DNA of 64,000 nt from Clavaria fumosa (lineage: Eukaryota > Basidiomycota > Agaricomycetes > Agaricales > Clavariaceae), in NCBI GenBank assembly GCA_951802425.1, contig OX637798.1, positions 682,001-746,000 on the forward strand, given 5' to 3'. Within the stretch, counting starts at the first letter, position 1. Every line of letters starts with the position of its first letter. The position numbers and the translations under genes were made by a program. Shown here one piece after another: positions 1 to 11,455 of the stretch. The notes beneath the pieces are model-generated. The model made no database searches. It was not told the origin of the DNA and saw only the letters and a program-made list of their open reading frames with translations.

Positions 1-1
1 C

Positions 2-920
2 CTCCTTCGGGACTGGGTATTCCATGATCATGGAGTCCCACATAAGGTTGTGAGTGACTGGGGATCCCAGTTTGTGTCTCGATTCATGAAGGAGTTCTAC
101 TCCATGATACGAGTGAAAGCAAACCCAAGTACAGCTTTCCACCCACAGACTGATGGGCAGATGGAGCGGGCAAACCAGGAGATGGAGATCTACCTCCAGG
201 CCTATGTGGATCACCTGCAGGATGACTGGGCTGAGTGGTTGTCCACTGCAGAATTCACCCTTAACAACCATGAACACTCTGCAACAGGACAGACACCCTT
301 CTTCCTTGAGTACAGTCAGCACCCATGGAATGGGGGACTCCGCCCACCCACAGAAGTGAACCCGGTGACAGATGAGTGGCTGGCTAAGCTCACGGAATCC
401 CGAAGAGCAGCCAAGGAGGGTATGGAGAAAGCGGCAGCAGTGATGAAGAAGAGCTACGACATGGGAAAGTGCCCAAGTCGTGAGTACTCTGTGGGAGATC
501 TGGTCTGGCTGGACACAAGGAACTTACAGATGGACTGTCCCTCTAAAAAGCTTGACAACAAGTGTGCAGGCCCCTTTGCGATTGAAGAGAAGGTGGGACC
601 TGCTGGGTATCACCTCAAGCTCCCTCGGGCCTGGAGCATCCATCAGGTCTTCAATGAGTTGCTGTTGATGCCTTACCATTCCCCCTTCCTTCCCTTCTCA
701 AAACCTGCCTCCCCCTCCACCCCCTATGATCAATGATGACCACCTGGAGTATGATGTGGAGGTGATCCTTGATGTTAAGAAGGTGGGGCATGGGGTGAAG
801 TACTTGGTGAAGTGGTTGGGATACCCAGTGGAGGAAAACACTTGGGAGCCCTGTAGGAACCTCACTAACATAACATTGCTTCTCCAGGACTTCTTCCTCT
901 CCCCAATAAAGCCAAGCTAG
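2..920 (+). pseudogene. Ty3/gypsy pol 3' end: integrase core and chromodomain, frameshifted, cut by window edge
   Basis: The frame open from base 2 encodes the C-terminal half of a retrotransposon integrase. SDWGSQF carries the second catalytic Asp and TDGQMERANQE the catalytic Glu; the downstream C-terminal domain has the GDLVWLD and FNELLLMPYH regions. This frame stops at 734-736. The continuation, a chromodomain (VKYLVKWLGYP, then NTWEP), lies in another frame from about 726 to 920. One indel in the C-rich stretch around 700-725 therefore separates integrase from chromodomain. Chromoviral integrases use the chromodomain to bind modified histones and direct insertion. The catalytic residues in view are intact, so this copy is less decayed than the others in the window. 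The 5' part lies outside the window. Confidence 0.9.
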
Positions 921-941
921 CTGGTTGGGACACCCAGCCTT

Positions 942-954
942 AAGAGGGGGGTGA
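942..954 (+). other. Polypurine tract of the gypsy element at 2-920
   Basis: A purine run (AAGAGGGGGGTGA) lies just after the chromodomain stop and immediately before a TGTTAG sequence. This is where the plus-strand primer of an LTR retrotransposon is expected. Position and composition are seen; function is inferred. Confidence 0.6.
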
Positions 955-1430
955 TGTTAGGATCGCTTACATAAGCCATCCCAAAGAGGAGTTATGGAGA
1001 AACTGGGGAGGGTTGTTGGAAGGTCACATGACCTGTGGCTGGGTCATATTATGTAATCATGTAAGATCACATGACCTGGGGTCTGGGTGCATCACATGAC
1101 TCATGGGGTCCAAGTGTGGGAACACTGGCAACTCCCGGGGTTCCCGCTATACAGTATATACTACATTTAAGTTGTGTGAGACCCAGTCTGATACCCTTCC
1201 CATATGTCCACAGGTAGTGTGTGTATCCTCTACTATCCATTTTCAAGCCAGAGTACTGCAGAATTATGGAAAAATGAATATTTTCAGTGTATTTTGCAAA
1301 TTGACATTGAACCAAGGCAGATACAAATGTGGGGTGTCCAGATTCAGAATCTCCTGATTTTTGCTGATTTTTTGGTGTATAAGAAGTCATATTTTGCAAG
1401 CTGTGCAAAATTTTTCCCCCAGTCATAGCA
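955..1430 (+). repeat. Probable 3' LTR (right end not resolved)
   Basis: Starts TGTTAGGATC directly after the polypurine tract, as a 3' LTR should. It contains repeated TCACATGACC-like boxes and a TATACAGTATATAC stretch near 1150 that could be the core promoter. The 5' partner LTR is outside the window, so the right end cannot be fixed; a TG...CA end could lie anywhere between about 1290 and 1430. No credible gene is present. Confidence 0.5.
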
Positions 1431-1757
1431 GCTTACCAAAGCAGCTATGCCTAATTGGTAACCTGTACCTGAGGGACCAGGCACAGGGCTGCTCAATTTC
1501 GAGTTTTTATTTTTAGCATATTTTGTTTGCCATTGTTTGTCTGAGAAGGACTTACTGCTTTGGGGTGGGCAGGGGACCCTGCAATTGGCAGGGCAGGCCT
1601 GGGAAAGGACCCTGCAATAGAGTCACTGTCACAAACTTGCATTGTATTGAAGTCTGTATTGTAATATGTATTGTCATTACAAGTAATCTTGCAAGGGCAA
1701 AATAATCAAAAACAATTGTAATTACAAACAATCTTGCAATGGCTCATTGCAAGGAAT
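1431..1757. other. Intergenic, short diverged repeats, no gene seen
   Basis: AT-rich with short near-repeats (GACCCTGCAAT twice; ATCTTGCAAKGG variants three times). No coding frame resembling a known protein. Confidence 0.5.
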
Positions 1758-3126
1758 CTACATCATTGACTGTGCATAGTTGGAAGCATCACATTCAAGG
1801 GTGATGAGGTGGTTGGGGTCATAGTATTGAAGGATGGGAGCTTGCTTGAGCATATGGAAGATTTCTTGGCATTGCAGGCTCCACTTCCAAGGTGTATCTT
1901 TGTGGAGGAGGTGGGTAAGTGGGATAACAATGCTGGAATAGTTGTCTATGAATCTCCAATAGAAATTAGCCAAGCCTGCAGATCTTTGTTGGTATAGGTC
2001 AGTTTAAAATGGCTTGTATTTTCAAAGGGTCCATCATGATTCCTTTGGGAGACACGATAACTCCAAGATATTTGACTGTTGTGGTGTGGAAATCACACTT
2101 CTCAGGTTGCACATGTAAGTTCACCTTGCACAATCATTGTAGGACTTCTTGGACATGGTCATGATGTTGTTCAAGGCCATCTGAGTAAATCAAAATGTTG
2201 TCAAGGTAAACTACTGTGTAAATGTTGACCAAATCATGGAAGATATCATTCATGAGGCACTGAAAGGTCACAGGTGTGTTTGTAAGTCCAAATGGCATAA
2301 CAAGATATTTGAACACACTGTAGCAAGTGTGGAATGCAGTTTTCCACTCATCTCCTTCAGCTATCCTCATGTTGTTATACCCAACATGGAGGTCAATCTT
2401 TGAGTAGATTTCAGCCAAGTGCAATTGGTCAATGAGGGTCTCAATTCGAGGAATAGGGTAGCAGTTCTTTCAGGTAATCTTATTGAGACCTTGATAGTTG
2501 ACACAGAGGCAAAGACCTCCATCTTTCTTCTTTGTGAAGAGTACCAGTGCACCCATGGGAGACTTTGATGGCCAAATGAAGCCTTTGTCCAACATGTTGT
2601 CCAAATAATCTTTCAACATCTTTAATTCCACTTCTGACATGTTGTATAACTTCCCATGAGGAGGTATCTCACCTTCCTCAAGTTCAATTCAGTGGTCATA
2701 GTCATGGTGCAGAGGTAGTTCCCAAGCTAGTGTTTCAGAAAATACATCCATGAAGTCATGGTACTTGTGCAGAACTATTTCTTCAGGTTTCAGGGGAGAG
2801 AGTTGGGTGGTTGTGGAACTTGCAAGGATGGTTTCATCATCATAAGGGTTGTTTGTGGGTTGGATGTATAGGAGACCTATCAAATTTCCTTGTTGTTCCA
2901 ATTGGCAAAGCATAGTGGCCTTAACCAGTTGAACTTGTGGAGGCATAGAGGGTTTCAGAGTTGAGTTTGTGAGGTCAAGAGAGGGTTTGCTTGGGAGTTG
3001 CACATCCAGAATCATGAGGGGATGGTTGCAGAGCAGGCTGTCTGTCCAAAACTAAAGGTGAGGTTGGTCCAATCGATCTTGGGGTTTCAGGTTCACAACC
3101 AATCAAGCCCTGGAATGACAGGAGTG
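1758..3126 (-). pseudogene. Ty3/gypsy pol relic (protease-RT linker, RT, start of RNase H)
   Basis: Read on the minus strand, fragments in several frames give reverse transcriptase: [32 protein letters not shown], then ANFYWRFIDNYS and TLECDASNYA at the RT/RNase H junction. Upstream (2689-3015) is the linker with ILDVQLPSK and KYHDFMDVFSE. Stops and frameshifts break it throughout. It matches the copy at 41582-44568 segment by segment, so both belong to one family. RNase H and integrase are missing, and the 5' side ends abruptly at about 3126 against LTR-A sequence. Confidence 0.88.
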
Positions 3127-3694
3127 AGGGGGTGGGTGAAGAAGGGAGCATATTTGAAAGGCATACACAGCTGACTGTTGGTGGCACATTTGGGTGTTAA
3201 GGTCATGGCATCATGAGGTGGGTCATGTGGGTGACACTAGTGACACAGGTGACCTTGGGTGGGAGGTCACATGAGTAACACCAGTAATGCAAGTAATGCT
3301 GGTAGCACTGGTAGCATCATAGTGTCAGTGGTGCTGGTAGTACTGGTGGTATCAGTAGTGCTGGTGAGGTTGGTAGTGCTGGTGACACTGGTAGTGCCAG
3401 TGGTGGCATGTGGCAAGTCACATGCCAATTGAAGAGATTGCACAACTGCATGTCACACATCAATATGAGGGATTCAGGCAGGGGATACGCATAAGGTGAG
3501 CTTGTGAGGAGTTGCACAAGTGTGGTGTCATGGTTGTGAGTATGGTGGGATGTCGTGGTTGGGGAAGGTTCTGGGAAGTGATGGTGATTGTTGGAGGCAT
3601 GTGGGGCAGTCCATGAGGTTACGGAGGGGTGTTGGGAGGCTCATAGGTGCTGATATGGTTGAATTGTGGAGGGAAAAATAGGTGGATCCTGACA
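3127..3694 (+). repeat. LTR-A fragment 1 (3' part)
   Basis: Corresponds to the 3' half of the solo LTR at 35169-36147, from GAAGAAGGGAGCATA to the terminal GGATCCTGACA. CpG sites of the better-preserved copies have become TG or CA, leaving runs of GGTGGTRCTGGT-like triplets. The 5' part of the LTR is missing. Confidence 0.75.
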
Positions 3695-4441
3695 GTAACT
3701 ATGCATGTGTTCTGCTAAGGTTGAAAGGAGTTAGGAATGCATAGGTAAGGTTGCAAAGATGACTGGTCATGGGTTGTGACCTAATTAAATAATCATATAC
3801 ATAACTATAACTACAGGAGGATCCTCGGATCATAAATAATGAAGTTATAGATTACTCTGGGTGAAGAGGAGAGCATATTTGAAGTAAGAATGCAGCTGAC
3901 CATTGGTGGCACATTTGAGTGTTAAGGTCACAGCATCATGAGGTGGGTCACATGAGTGACACTAGTGACACAGGTGACCTTGGGCAGGAGGTCATCTGAG
4001 TAATGCTGGTAATGTGAGTAACACTGGTAGCACTGGTGATGTTGATGGTGCTGGTGGTGCTTGTAGCACTGGTGGTATCAGTAGTGCTGGTGGTGCTTGT
4101 AGCACTGGTGGTATCAGTAGTGCTGGTGACACTAGTAGTGCTGGTGGTGTCACATGGCAAGTCATGTGCCAGATGAAAAGATTGTGTGACTGCATGTTGC
4201 ACACTGATATGGGGGGTTCAAACAGCAAATGCATAGTAGGTGAGCTTGCAAGGAGTTGTGTGAGTATGGTGTCATGGTCATGAGTGTCATATGAAGGTGG
4301 GGGAAGCCCGGGAGAGCTCCAGAAGAAGATGGCAGTTTCAGAAGTGTGCAGGGTGGTCCCTGGGGTAGTGAGAAGGTGTCAGGAGGTCTGTAGGTGTTGA
4401 TAGAGTCAAAATGGGTAGGGAAAAATAGGTGGGTCCTAACA
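3695..4441 (+). repeat. LTR-A fragment 2
   Basis: A second, longer LTR-A piece starting near ATGTGTTCTGCTAAGG and ending GGTCCTAACA. It is placed head-to-tail after fragment 1. A 51-bp GTAGCACTGGTGGTATCAGT-type unit is duplicated inside (about 4049-4150). Heavily CpG-depleted. Confidence 0.75.
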
Positions 4442-4857
4442 GTCACAAGGTCATGAGAGCAGTCATGTGGGTGATGTGGGTGACCTTGGGTGGGAAGTCA
4501 TGTGAGTAATGGTGGCAATGCTGGTAGTGCCGGTGGTGTCGATAGTGCTGGCAGTGCTGTGCAGCAAGTCACATGTCAAATGAAGAGATTGTGTGAGTGC
4601 ATGTTGCACATCAATATGGGGGACTCGGGTGGTGGATATGTGTAGGGTAAGGTGGAGAGAGGCTGCATGAGTATGGTGTCATGGTCACAGGTGTGGTCAC
4701 AGGTGTTGTATGAAGACAGGGGAAGTTGGGGTGCTCCAGAAGAGGAGTGCAGGTTTCAGAAGTGTGTCAGGGTGGTCTGCAAGGTTGTGAGAGTGCCTTG
4801 AGGCTTGTAGGTGCTGGTAGAGTCGAAGTGGATAGGAAAAATGGGTGGGTCCTGACA
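4442..4857 (+). repeat. LTR-A fragment 3
   Basis: A third partial LTR-A copy in the same orientation, ending GGTCCTGACA. The three fragments in a row look like recombined or nested remains of one LTR family. Confidence 0.7.
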
Positions 4858-5011
4858 TTTACTTTGGCTGAGAGGAAATGTTCAGGAATCTTATTTAAAC
4901 ATTTTGTTCAAGATGGAATATTTTGAAATGTCTTCATTGTTTAGATAATAACAATATCTCAATAAATAGCAGGTTTCTTGAAAATCCATCTTGAAAAAGT
5001 TTCTAAGTTTA
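4858..5011. other. AT-rich spacer, nothing recognised
   Basis: 154 bp of AT-rich sequence between the LTR-A remains and Gypsy-A. No coding or structural signal seen. Confidence 0.5.
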
Positions 5012-5709
5012 TGTCAAGAGTAGGTCAATTCCACCAAAATACAAGTGTAAACAACGGCGAGAGAGGGCATAGCGGTAATTCTGACAGTGAAAGGGAATTC
5101 CGCACGTGAGCTGTGTCGACGGGAAGAGGTGCGGGTACAACAGGAGAAGGTGGGAGGAAGCGGGATGACACAAGAAGGGGTATTGACCCAGGGACCGCAC
5201 AAGAGGGTGGCCGCTATGCGACGCCCAGTCAAGTACCTGAGGTGGCTCTCGACAGCGATCCTTGCATGTAAGCGGGTAATTGAGTTTATGTCATATGCTG
5301 TAGTAACTACTACAGCCTCGGGGTTTATATAGTAGGTAGTATCTAAAATAGGATAGCATAGAAGAAAGTCTGCAAAGAAGAAGTTATAAAACAAAGACTA
5401 AAGAATTGCCCGGAAACACGTTTCAGCCAAAGTATCCCAATCCCCAAATCTAATATCGTCAAGGGGCCTTCGTTAACTCGTCTGGCAACCACCCTGCAAG
5501 TCCTAAACTGACTCCACTTGTTTCCCAAGTTTCCCGATGTCGGCCGAACAATGGTGAAGTGTGCGGAGTACGTTGGAATTTCGACCCGTGCACGGTACTG
5601 CCGATTGTCGATTTGGGACAGTGGTCAGGCGGCAGAATTACGTTGGGAGTAGTCGTGGTGCATGTGGGTGCATCGGGCAGCTCGTAGTGGGGTGTGTTGG
5701 GTCGTGACA
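5012..5709 (-). repeat. Gypsy-A 3' LTR
   Basis: About 97% identical by eye to 13012-13707. Ends form the inverted pair TGTCA/TGACA. On the minus strand there is a TATATAAAC box (5323-5331) placed to drive gag-pol RNA. On the plus strand there is a TATAAAAC box (5385-5392) pointing at the internal antisense gene. Both LTRs share a 9-bp-arm palindrome, GCTGTAGTA/TACTACAGC, at 5297-5316. Confidence 0.88.
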
Positions 5710-5834
5710 GTACCTCCTCCGTAAGAGCTGAGCTCCTGCGAGGCAGGTCCATGTGCGGCCGATCACGTGACTCCGCTGAGTCATGGCGGATTGGACCCCT
5801 CGAGGACGCGAGTCCCTTTCCACCTACATGCACC

Positions 5835-7074
5835 ATGGCACCCACTACTCACCCCCTCCTCCCCAACCGCCGAGAATTGGTGGACGGATATCAAAGGCAA
5901 CATGCGGTGAACATGGAGCATTCCCTCCCGCCCCAAACCGATGAGCGGGCAGCACTCGAGGCGGCTCCGGAGGTGGTGGACCTGCGGACCTGGGTGATTG
6001 ACGCCCAACAACTAGTGGTGAGTTGTCCAGTTTCCCCCCTTTGCCAACTATGTGACGGTAATTCTGCAGGACCGTTGCAAGTGGTACACGGCGTTTGCTG
6101 CAGCGGAAGGGGAAGCCGTCAGCTCCGAGGGGCAACTTGAGGTGGCGGAGCGGGCAATCGTCGACGTCCGCGATTACCTCAAGAAGATCGATGACGTGGT
6201 CGTGGAGTGGGCGATCAGCATAGAACAGGCCCGTCGGGAAGCGGAGGCGGAGGCGATACGGAGGGAGGAAGAGGAAAGTGCGAGGGTCAAGGCGTTGGAG
6301 GTGGAATTGTTGCGCAGAAACACGGCAGGGACGCAATGGGAGGCGGGTGTGGCGGAGCGAGCGGCAATGGCGGCGGCGGAGACCGCTCGCGCCCCCATGC
6401 CGGGGGAGCGTAGGCGGAGCGAGGAAATCCGGTGGCAGCAGGACGCGACAGTGCACGGTGCGGGCGATGCGGAAATCGAGGAGGTGGATGCGGAAGGGTT
6501 CCGCTATGCCCACCTGGGTTTTCTCGAGACGTGCACACGACGGGGTGGGTGGACATTGGTGGATGGAAAGGTAAGTAAACTTAGCAAAGGGAGAAAATTC
6601 TGACATAATATTTTTTAGGATAAAGTGTTGGTTCTGTGGGACCCCATCTGCGAATGCTGTGTGTTCGCGGAGGTGCGGTGTGTCGGGGTCGCAGAGACGT
6701 CGTGCGACCGATGCACGCAGCAAAAGCGCTCGTGTAACATGCTGGGCGGGAAGTCGTTGAAGCGGGGCCGAAAGCGGACGCGGGCAGGCGGCAACAACGA
6801 GAGTGGGCAAGACTCGCCCGTTGCGGGACCGAGTCGGGTGAAACGACTGGTCGTGGTCATCCCTCCAGCCCCGATGACCGCGCAGCAGCAGGAGGCGCGG
6901 AGGTGGAAGCAGCGGTTCCTCCCCGGTGAGGCGGATGATCTCCGCCTCACCGAGAGCTTGCAGTCGGTGCAGTCGGCCTGTGTGACACTCATGCACAGGT
7001 TCACCAAGCTGAACAACACCTTCAGGGACATGATGCGGGCGATCGAGGAGCAGGAGTACAATGCGTCGGACTAG
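5835..7074 (+). CDS. Antisense gene inside Gypsy-A: 379-aa coiled-coil protein with a Zn2Cys6-type cysteine cluster
   Basis: I infer three exons: 5835-6017, 6070-6570 and 6619-7074. The introns are 52 and 48 nt, have GTGAGT/CAG and GTAAGT/TAG borders, and are both phase 0. The start is the ATG at 5835 (ACCATGGCA). Residues about 90-170 are Glu/Arg/Ala-rich and likely coiled coil. Exon 3 contains six cysteines spaced C-x2-C-x6-C-x7-C-x2-C-x6-C (from ICECC to KRSC), exactly the spacing of fungal Zn(II)2Cys6 DNA-binding clusters, followed by a basic KRGRKR patch. Unlike a classical factor, the cluster lies mid-protein (residue about 235-265) and after the coiled coil. The frame is free of stops, although gag-pol on the other strand is ruined. 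A role in element control or nuclear targeting is inference; I know no named family for it. Splicing needs RNA evidence. Confidence 0.75.
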
Positions 7075-7500
7075 GTTTCTTTTTTCTTTTTCTCTCTCCT
7101 CCCCGTTGGCCGCTGTATATATATATCTTTTTGTATGTGCCTAGAATTTTGTGGAAAAGAAACTTGTCTTGCGCGACAAAAGGTGAAAACCGCAAGGAGT
7201 GAGATTAAAACAAGGTAAATGGAGAGACAAAGGGTGAAGTGGAAATAAATGGTAGTGTGTACGAGAGGTGGAAAGTGGTGTTTCCTTTGAAATAGTAGTT
7301 GGGTTTCGAAGTTTTGTAACAAAGCAGAGCATGTGGTATTTCGTGCGGATATTCTGGGGAATGTCTTTAACATTTATTTTATTTTATTTTATTTTATTTT
7401 ATTTTTATTTTATTTTATTTTGTATAGTGTGTCGTATCGGAGATGAGAAAAAGGAACATAAGTAAGTGAGTAGAGGAAGTAAATTGTGTACGTAGGCCCA
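7075..7500. other. Spacer between antisense gene and pol; (ATTTT)n microsatellite at about 7372-7421
   Basis: Convergent intergenic space inside Gypsy-A. It holds a TATATATAT run near 7117 and a pentanucleotide ATTTT array of about ten units. No gene seen. Confidence 0.6.
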
Positions 7501-10500
7501 TTAAACGGGGCGGGGTTTGTGTGGATAATGTTGGTGGAAATCCCGAACATATTCCGTGGCATGCTTGAGGTTCTCAGCAGGTTGCCAGGTGCAGTGTTCC
7601 ATTGTCCCTTCATAGCTGACCCATTCCACAAGATATTGAAGTTTCTTGCAGTGGAAACGACTGTCCAGGATGGCTGATACCTCATGCTCGACTTCGCTGT
7701 CAATTTCGACTGGGGGCGGAGGAGGCTGCTGGCGGTGCGGAATTTCGTTCTTGATGTGCAGTTGGAGTAATTTGACCAGGAAGACGTTGTGTAACGCCTT
7801 CATGGCCGGGGGTAGTTCGAGTCGGTATGCGTGGTCGGAGATTTTCTGTGAAATCATGAGTGGTCCGACATACTTGGAGTCGAGCTTTTTGGATGGGCAC
7901 TTCGTTTTAATGTTATGCGCATCCAGCCAGACCTTGGAGCCGACGCGGAAATCTGGGGGCAGAATTCGGCAGTGCTCCGTAGCCCGGGCATATTGGTCAA
8001 TTGCAATGCGGAGCTGTTCCTTCAGGTAGTCGTGAAGGGCAGTGAGGTCATCTGCATGTTGTCGAGCTGCATAAGAGCTGACATCATCGATCCTGATCTC
8101 AAACCTGGGGTGGTACCCTTTATTCGCAAAGAAGGGTGTTACTTGGGTTGCAGAGTGCGGAGTGTTGTTGTATGCGAATTCCGCAAGTGGTAAGAGGGGT
8201 ACCCAATCATCCTGTTGGTAGTTAACATACAGGCGGATATACTGTTCGAGGATCTGGTTGATGCGTTTGGTCTGTCTGTCAGTCTCGGGGTGGTAGGCGG
8301 TCGAGAGGTTCGCTTTGATGTCAAGTAAATGACATAGTGAGGACCAGAATTTGGAAACAAATAATTTCCCTCAGTCGGAAACTATGTCGTGGGGTGCGCT
8401 GTGTTTGGTGAAGATATGCTTTAAGAACAGTGTGGCCAATTCCATGGCACCATCTGTCTTGCGGCATTCTACAAAGATTGCATATTTTGTTAGTCTGTCC
8501 ACAACAACTAAAATTGAATCGAAATCGAGAGACTGTGGTAATCCCTTGATGAAGTCCATTGAAATGGAACCCCATGGGCACTGCGGAATAGGTAAAAACT
8601 TCATTAGTCCATACGGCTTGTGTTGGACTGTCTTCGTCCATGTGCATTCGGCGCACAATCAGATGTAGGTCGTAACGAATTGTCGGATTTTGGGCCAGAA
8701 GTAGTGCTGGTGGATCTGCTGAATCGTTTTGCAGATCCCTGGGTGTCCGATGAGCTTATGATTGTGGTAGGTGTGTAAGATTTCGAGTCGAAGGTTGTTG
8801 TGGTTGGGAACATAAATCCGCTTGTCGCGGAGTAGGAGTTTGTCATCGGAGAGCGAGAAGGGCTCTTCGTCAGAATTAACTCCTGCATTGTTTTTGAGTC
8901 ATCGGAGGTGTCCTTGGGCGTAAGAGTTGTGGGCGAGTGCGTTCCGGATTCGGTGGTGCATTGCCGCCAAGTCCATCATGACTGCCACAAGGACCTGTCT
9001 AGGGTTAAACAAAGGTTGGAAATTTTGTGGGTTAGCTTGGGTGTAAGCCCTATCTTCCCCTTTAGGGTAAACATCCGAGCAGTGGGTCAGTGTATCGGGC
9101 TTAGTCCCAAGGCGACCCAGATGGTATTTAATCACGAAGTCAAAGCTGGAGAGAAATTCCGACCAGCAGGCTTGCCGTCGGGAAAGTTGTTTGGAGGTCG
9201 TAAAGTACTGCAAATTGCTATGGTCTGTTACCACCAGTACCAAATGTCGAGCTCCCTCCAAATAGGGCCTCCATTGGTGGAAGGCCTCGTAGATGGCGAG
9301 GAGTTCTTTGTCGTAAATGTCATAGTTTAATTCCACAGGGGACATGGATCGTGAGTGAAAGGCTATTGGGTGGAGAAGGTTAGTTGTCTGGTCAATTTGA
9401 GAAAGGATTGCCGCTATGGTGTATTCCGACCCATCCGTCTCTACGACAGTGGGGTTTTCTGGGTCGTAGTGCATGAGGACTGGAGCGGACATAAATGCCG
9501 ACTTTAAGCAGTCGAATGCTGCTTGGCAATCCGTCGTCCAGTCGAAGCGGAGCCCTTTCCGTGTGAGGTTATTGAGTGGTCGGGTTATTCTCAAGTAGCT
9601 GTGGATGAATCGTTGGTAGAAATTTGCAAAACCTAAGAAAGATTGTGTTTCTTTAACATTAGTAGGTGAAGGCCAGGTTAAGATGGCATCAATTTTTGTA
9701 GAGTCCATAGAAATTCCACTAGGAGAAACAATAAAACCCAAATATTATACAGAATCGAGGTGGAAACTCGATTTCATCAGGTTTGCATGAAGTTGATTGT
9801 CGCGGAGCTGCTGTAGAATGCGGCAGACGTGACCCTCATGCTCTGTCGTGTTGTCGGAATAAATTAAAATATTGTTGAGATAGATGACCACAAAGGAGTC
9901 GACCATGTCGGCGAAGATGTTGTTCATGAACCGCTGGAACATTGCCGGAGCATTGGTTAGCCCAAATGGCATTACCAAGTACTCAAAGGTGCCGTATCAG
10001 GTGTGGAAGGCGGTTTTCCACTCGTCGCTGTCCCTGATGCGGATGTTGTTGTATCCGGCATGGAGGTCAATTTTTGAGTAGATCCGCGCACCCTGTAAGC
10101 AATCGAGCATATTGTTGATTAGTGGGATTGGGTAGCGGTTTTTGATTGTCACCCTGTTTAAACCTCGGTAGTCAACACAAAGATGGAGTGAACCATCCTT
10201 CTTTTTTGCAAATACAACAGGGGCTCCTGCGGGGGATTCGGAAGGACGGATAAATCCCTTCTGGAGCATGTCATCAATATAGTCATGCAGAACCTTTAAT
10301 TCCAGCTCAGACATGTTGTACAGTGGACCCCAAGGGGCTTTGGTGTCCGGTTCGAGCTGTATCACATGGTCGTAAGTTCGGTGGGGTGGAAGGGTGTGGG
10401 CCTCTTCCTCAGAGAAGACGTCGGTAAAGTCCACGTATTGCGGCGGTAGGTTTGCCCTTGCTTCTGGGGGTTCAGAATTGGTCAGTGTGGCATTAGCTCG

Positions 10501-11447
10501 GAGCGAGTCTTCAGGTGCAGGGAAAAAGTGATAAACAGCACAGAGAATTATATCCTCGCCCACTAGGTGGTTGGCGAAGCGGGCGGGATCCAAAATTCGA
10601 ATGTCGATAGGTGCTGGTTCAGGCAATGGGGCAGCGGAATTTTCCTGTGACCCCGTTCTCTGTAAATTCGTGTTGGGTGAAGTTCTATCAGTAGCAACAA
10701 TGGTGGGAAAAGGTGGCAAAGGCTCCTCGGGTGGGTTTCCCCAGTCCCATGTAGTGGAGTTCAAAGTTCCCAACATAGCGGAATTGCTATCGGGCATGGT
10801 GGGGTTCAACTCCGACGGTGGATTTCCAGTGGTCCCCATGGGTAGTCCTCGGCTCAGTGTCGACCAGTCCTTAGGAGCAAGTTCCTTCAGGACCCTGAGT
10901 TCATCAGTGGTTGGGTCGTGAGACCCCGCAGGCCTTGCCGCATCGGTGGCCACGGCAGGCAAGGGCTTCATCGTCAGCGGCCAGGTATCGGAATTGCGGA
11001 ATCGTATCGAGAGGGTTGGCCAATCGATGTCCGGGTTGTGTTTCCAAAGCCACGACAGTCCGAGTACGACCTTCACATCTGAATGGAGTTGGGTAATGTA
11101 GAAACGTTCGGTATGCGTTGTGCCATCCTCGAAGCGGAATTGTTGGTCGGTCGCTTGGGTGATCAGTCCTGCAATGGACCCATCAAATAGCCGTCAAATA
11201 GCTTAAGTTGTATAGGGCAGGTTAGTGTTGAACAGAATTTCAAAGGTGCAAAGTTGGGCAAAACGAAACATTCGGTAGCTCCGCAATCTATGAGCACAGG
11301 TACAGGGGTATTGCTAATTTGCGGAATAACAATGGAAATCAAAAAGGCAGCGGAAGAAATAGATGACAAAACAGCATATAAAGGGAGTTCGTCCATGGTA
11401 CAGGTATCAGTATTGGCATTGGTATCTACAACAATATCGCGACTCAA
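7501..11447 (-). pseudogene. Gypsy-A pol: protease, RT, RNase H, integrase, chromodomain, broken by stops
   Basis: Minus strand, in order. Protease (11447-11163) has VLIDCGATE, so the usual D-[ST]-G is D-C-G. A linker with [17 protein letters not shown] follows. RT has [43 protein letters not shown] and IYLNNILIYSD (YLNN where YLDD is usual). RNase H has VETDGSEY, YDKELLAIYEAF and VTDHSNLQYF. Integrase has SMDFIKGLP and DIVSD, but the third acidic residue reads RQTKRINQ, so the catalytic Glu is Lys. The C-terminal chromodomain has YLVEWVSYEG and CTWQP. Stops fall at about 9997, 9745, 8899, 8656 and elsewhere; the one at 9997 is TGA exactly where Arg (CGA) is expected after TAFHT. All errors fit C-to-T or G-to-A changes. 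Confidence 0.93.
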
Positions 11448-11455
11448 GAATCTCC

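Noticed and set aside
5845..6996. 383-aa open frame on the minus strand of the antisense gene
   Set aside because: Arg/Pro/Leu-rich, no domain, and it overlaps the plus-strand exons that have canonical introns and the cysteine cluster; it is a shadow of GC-rich coding sequence.
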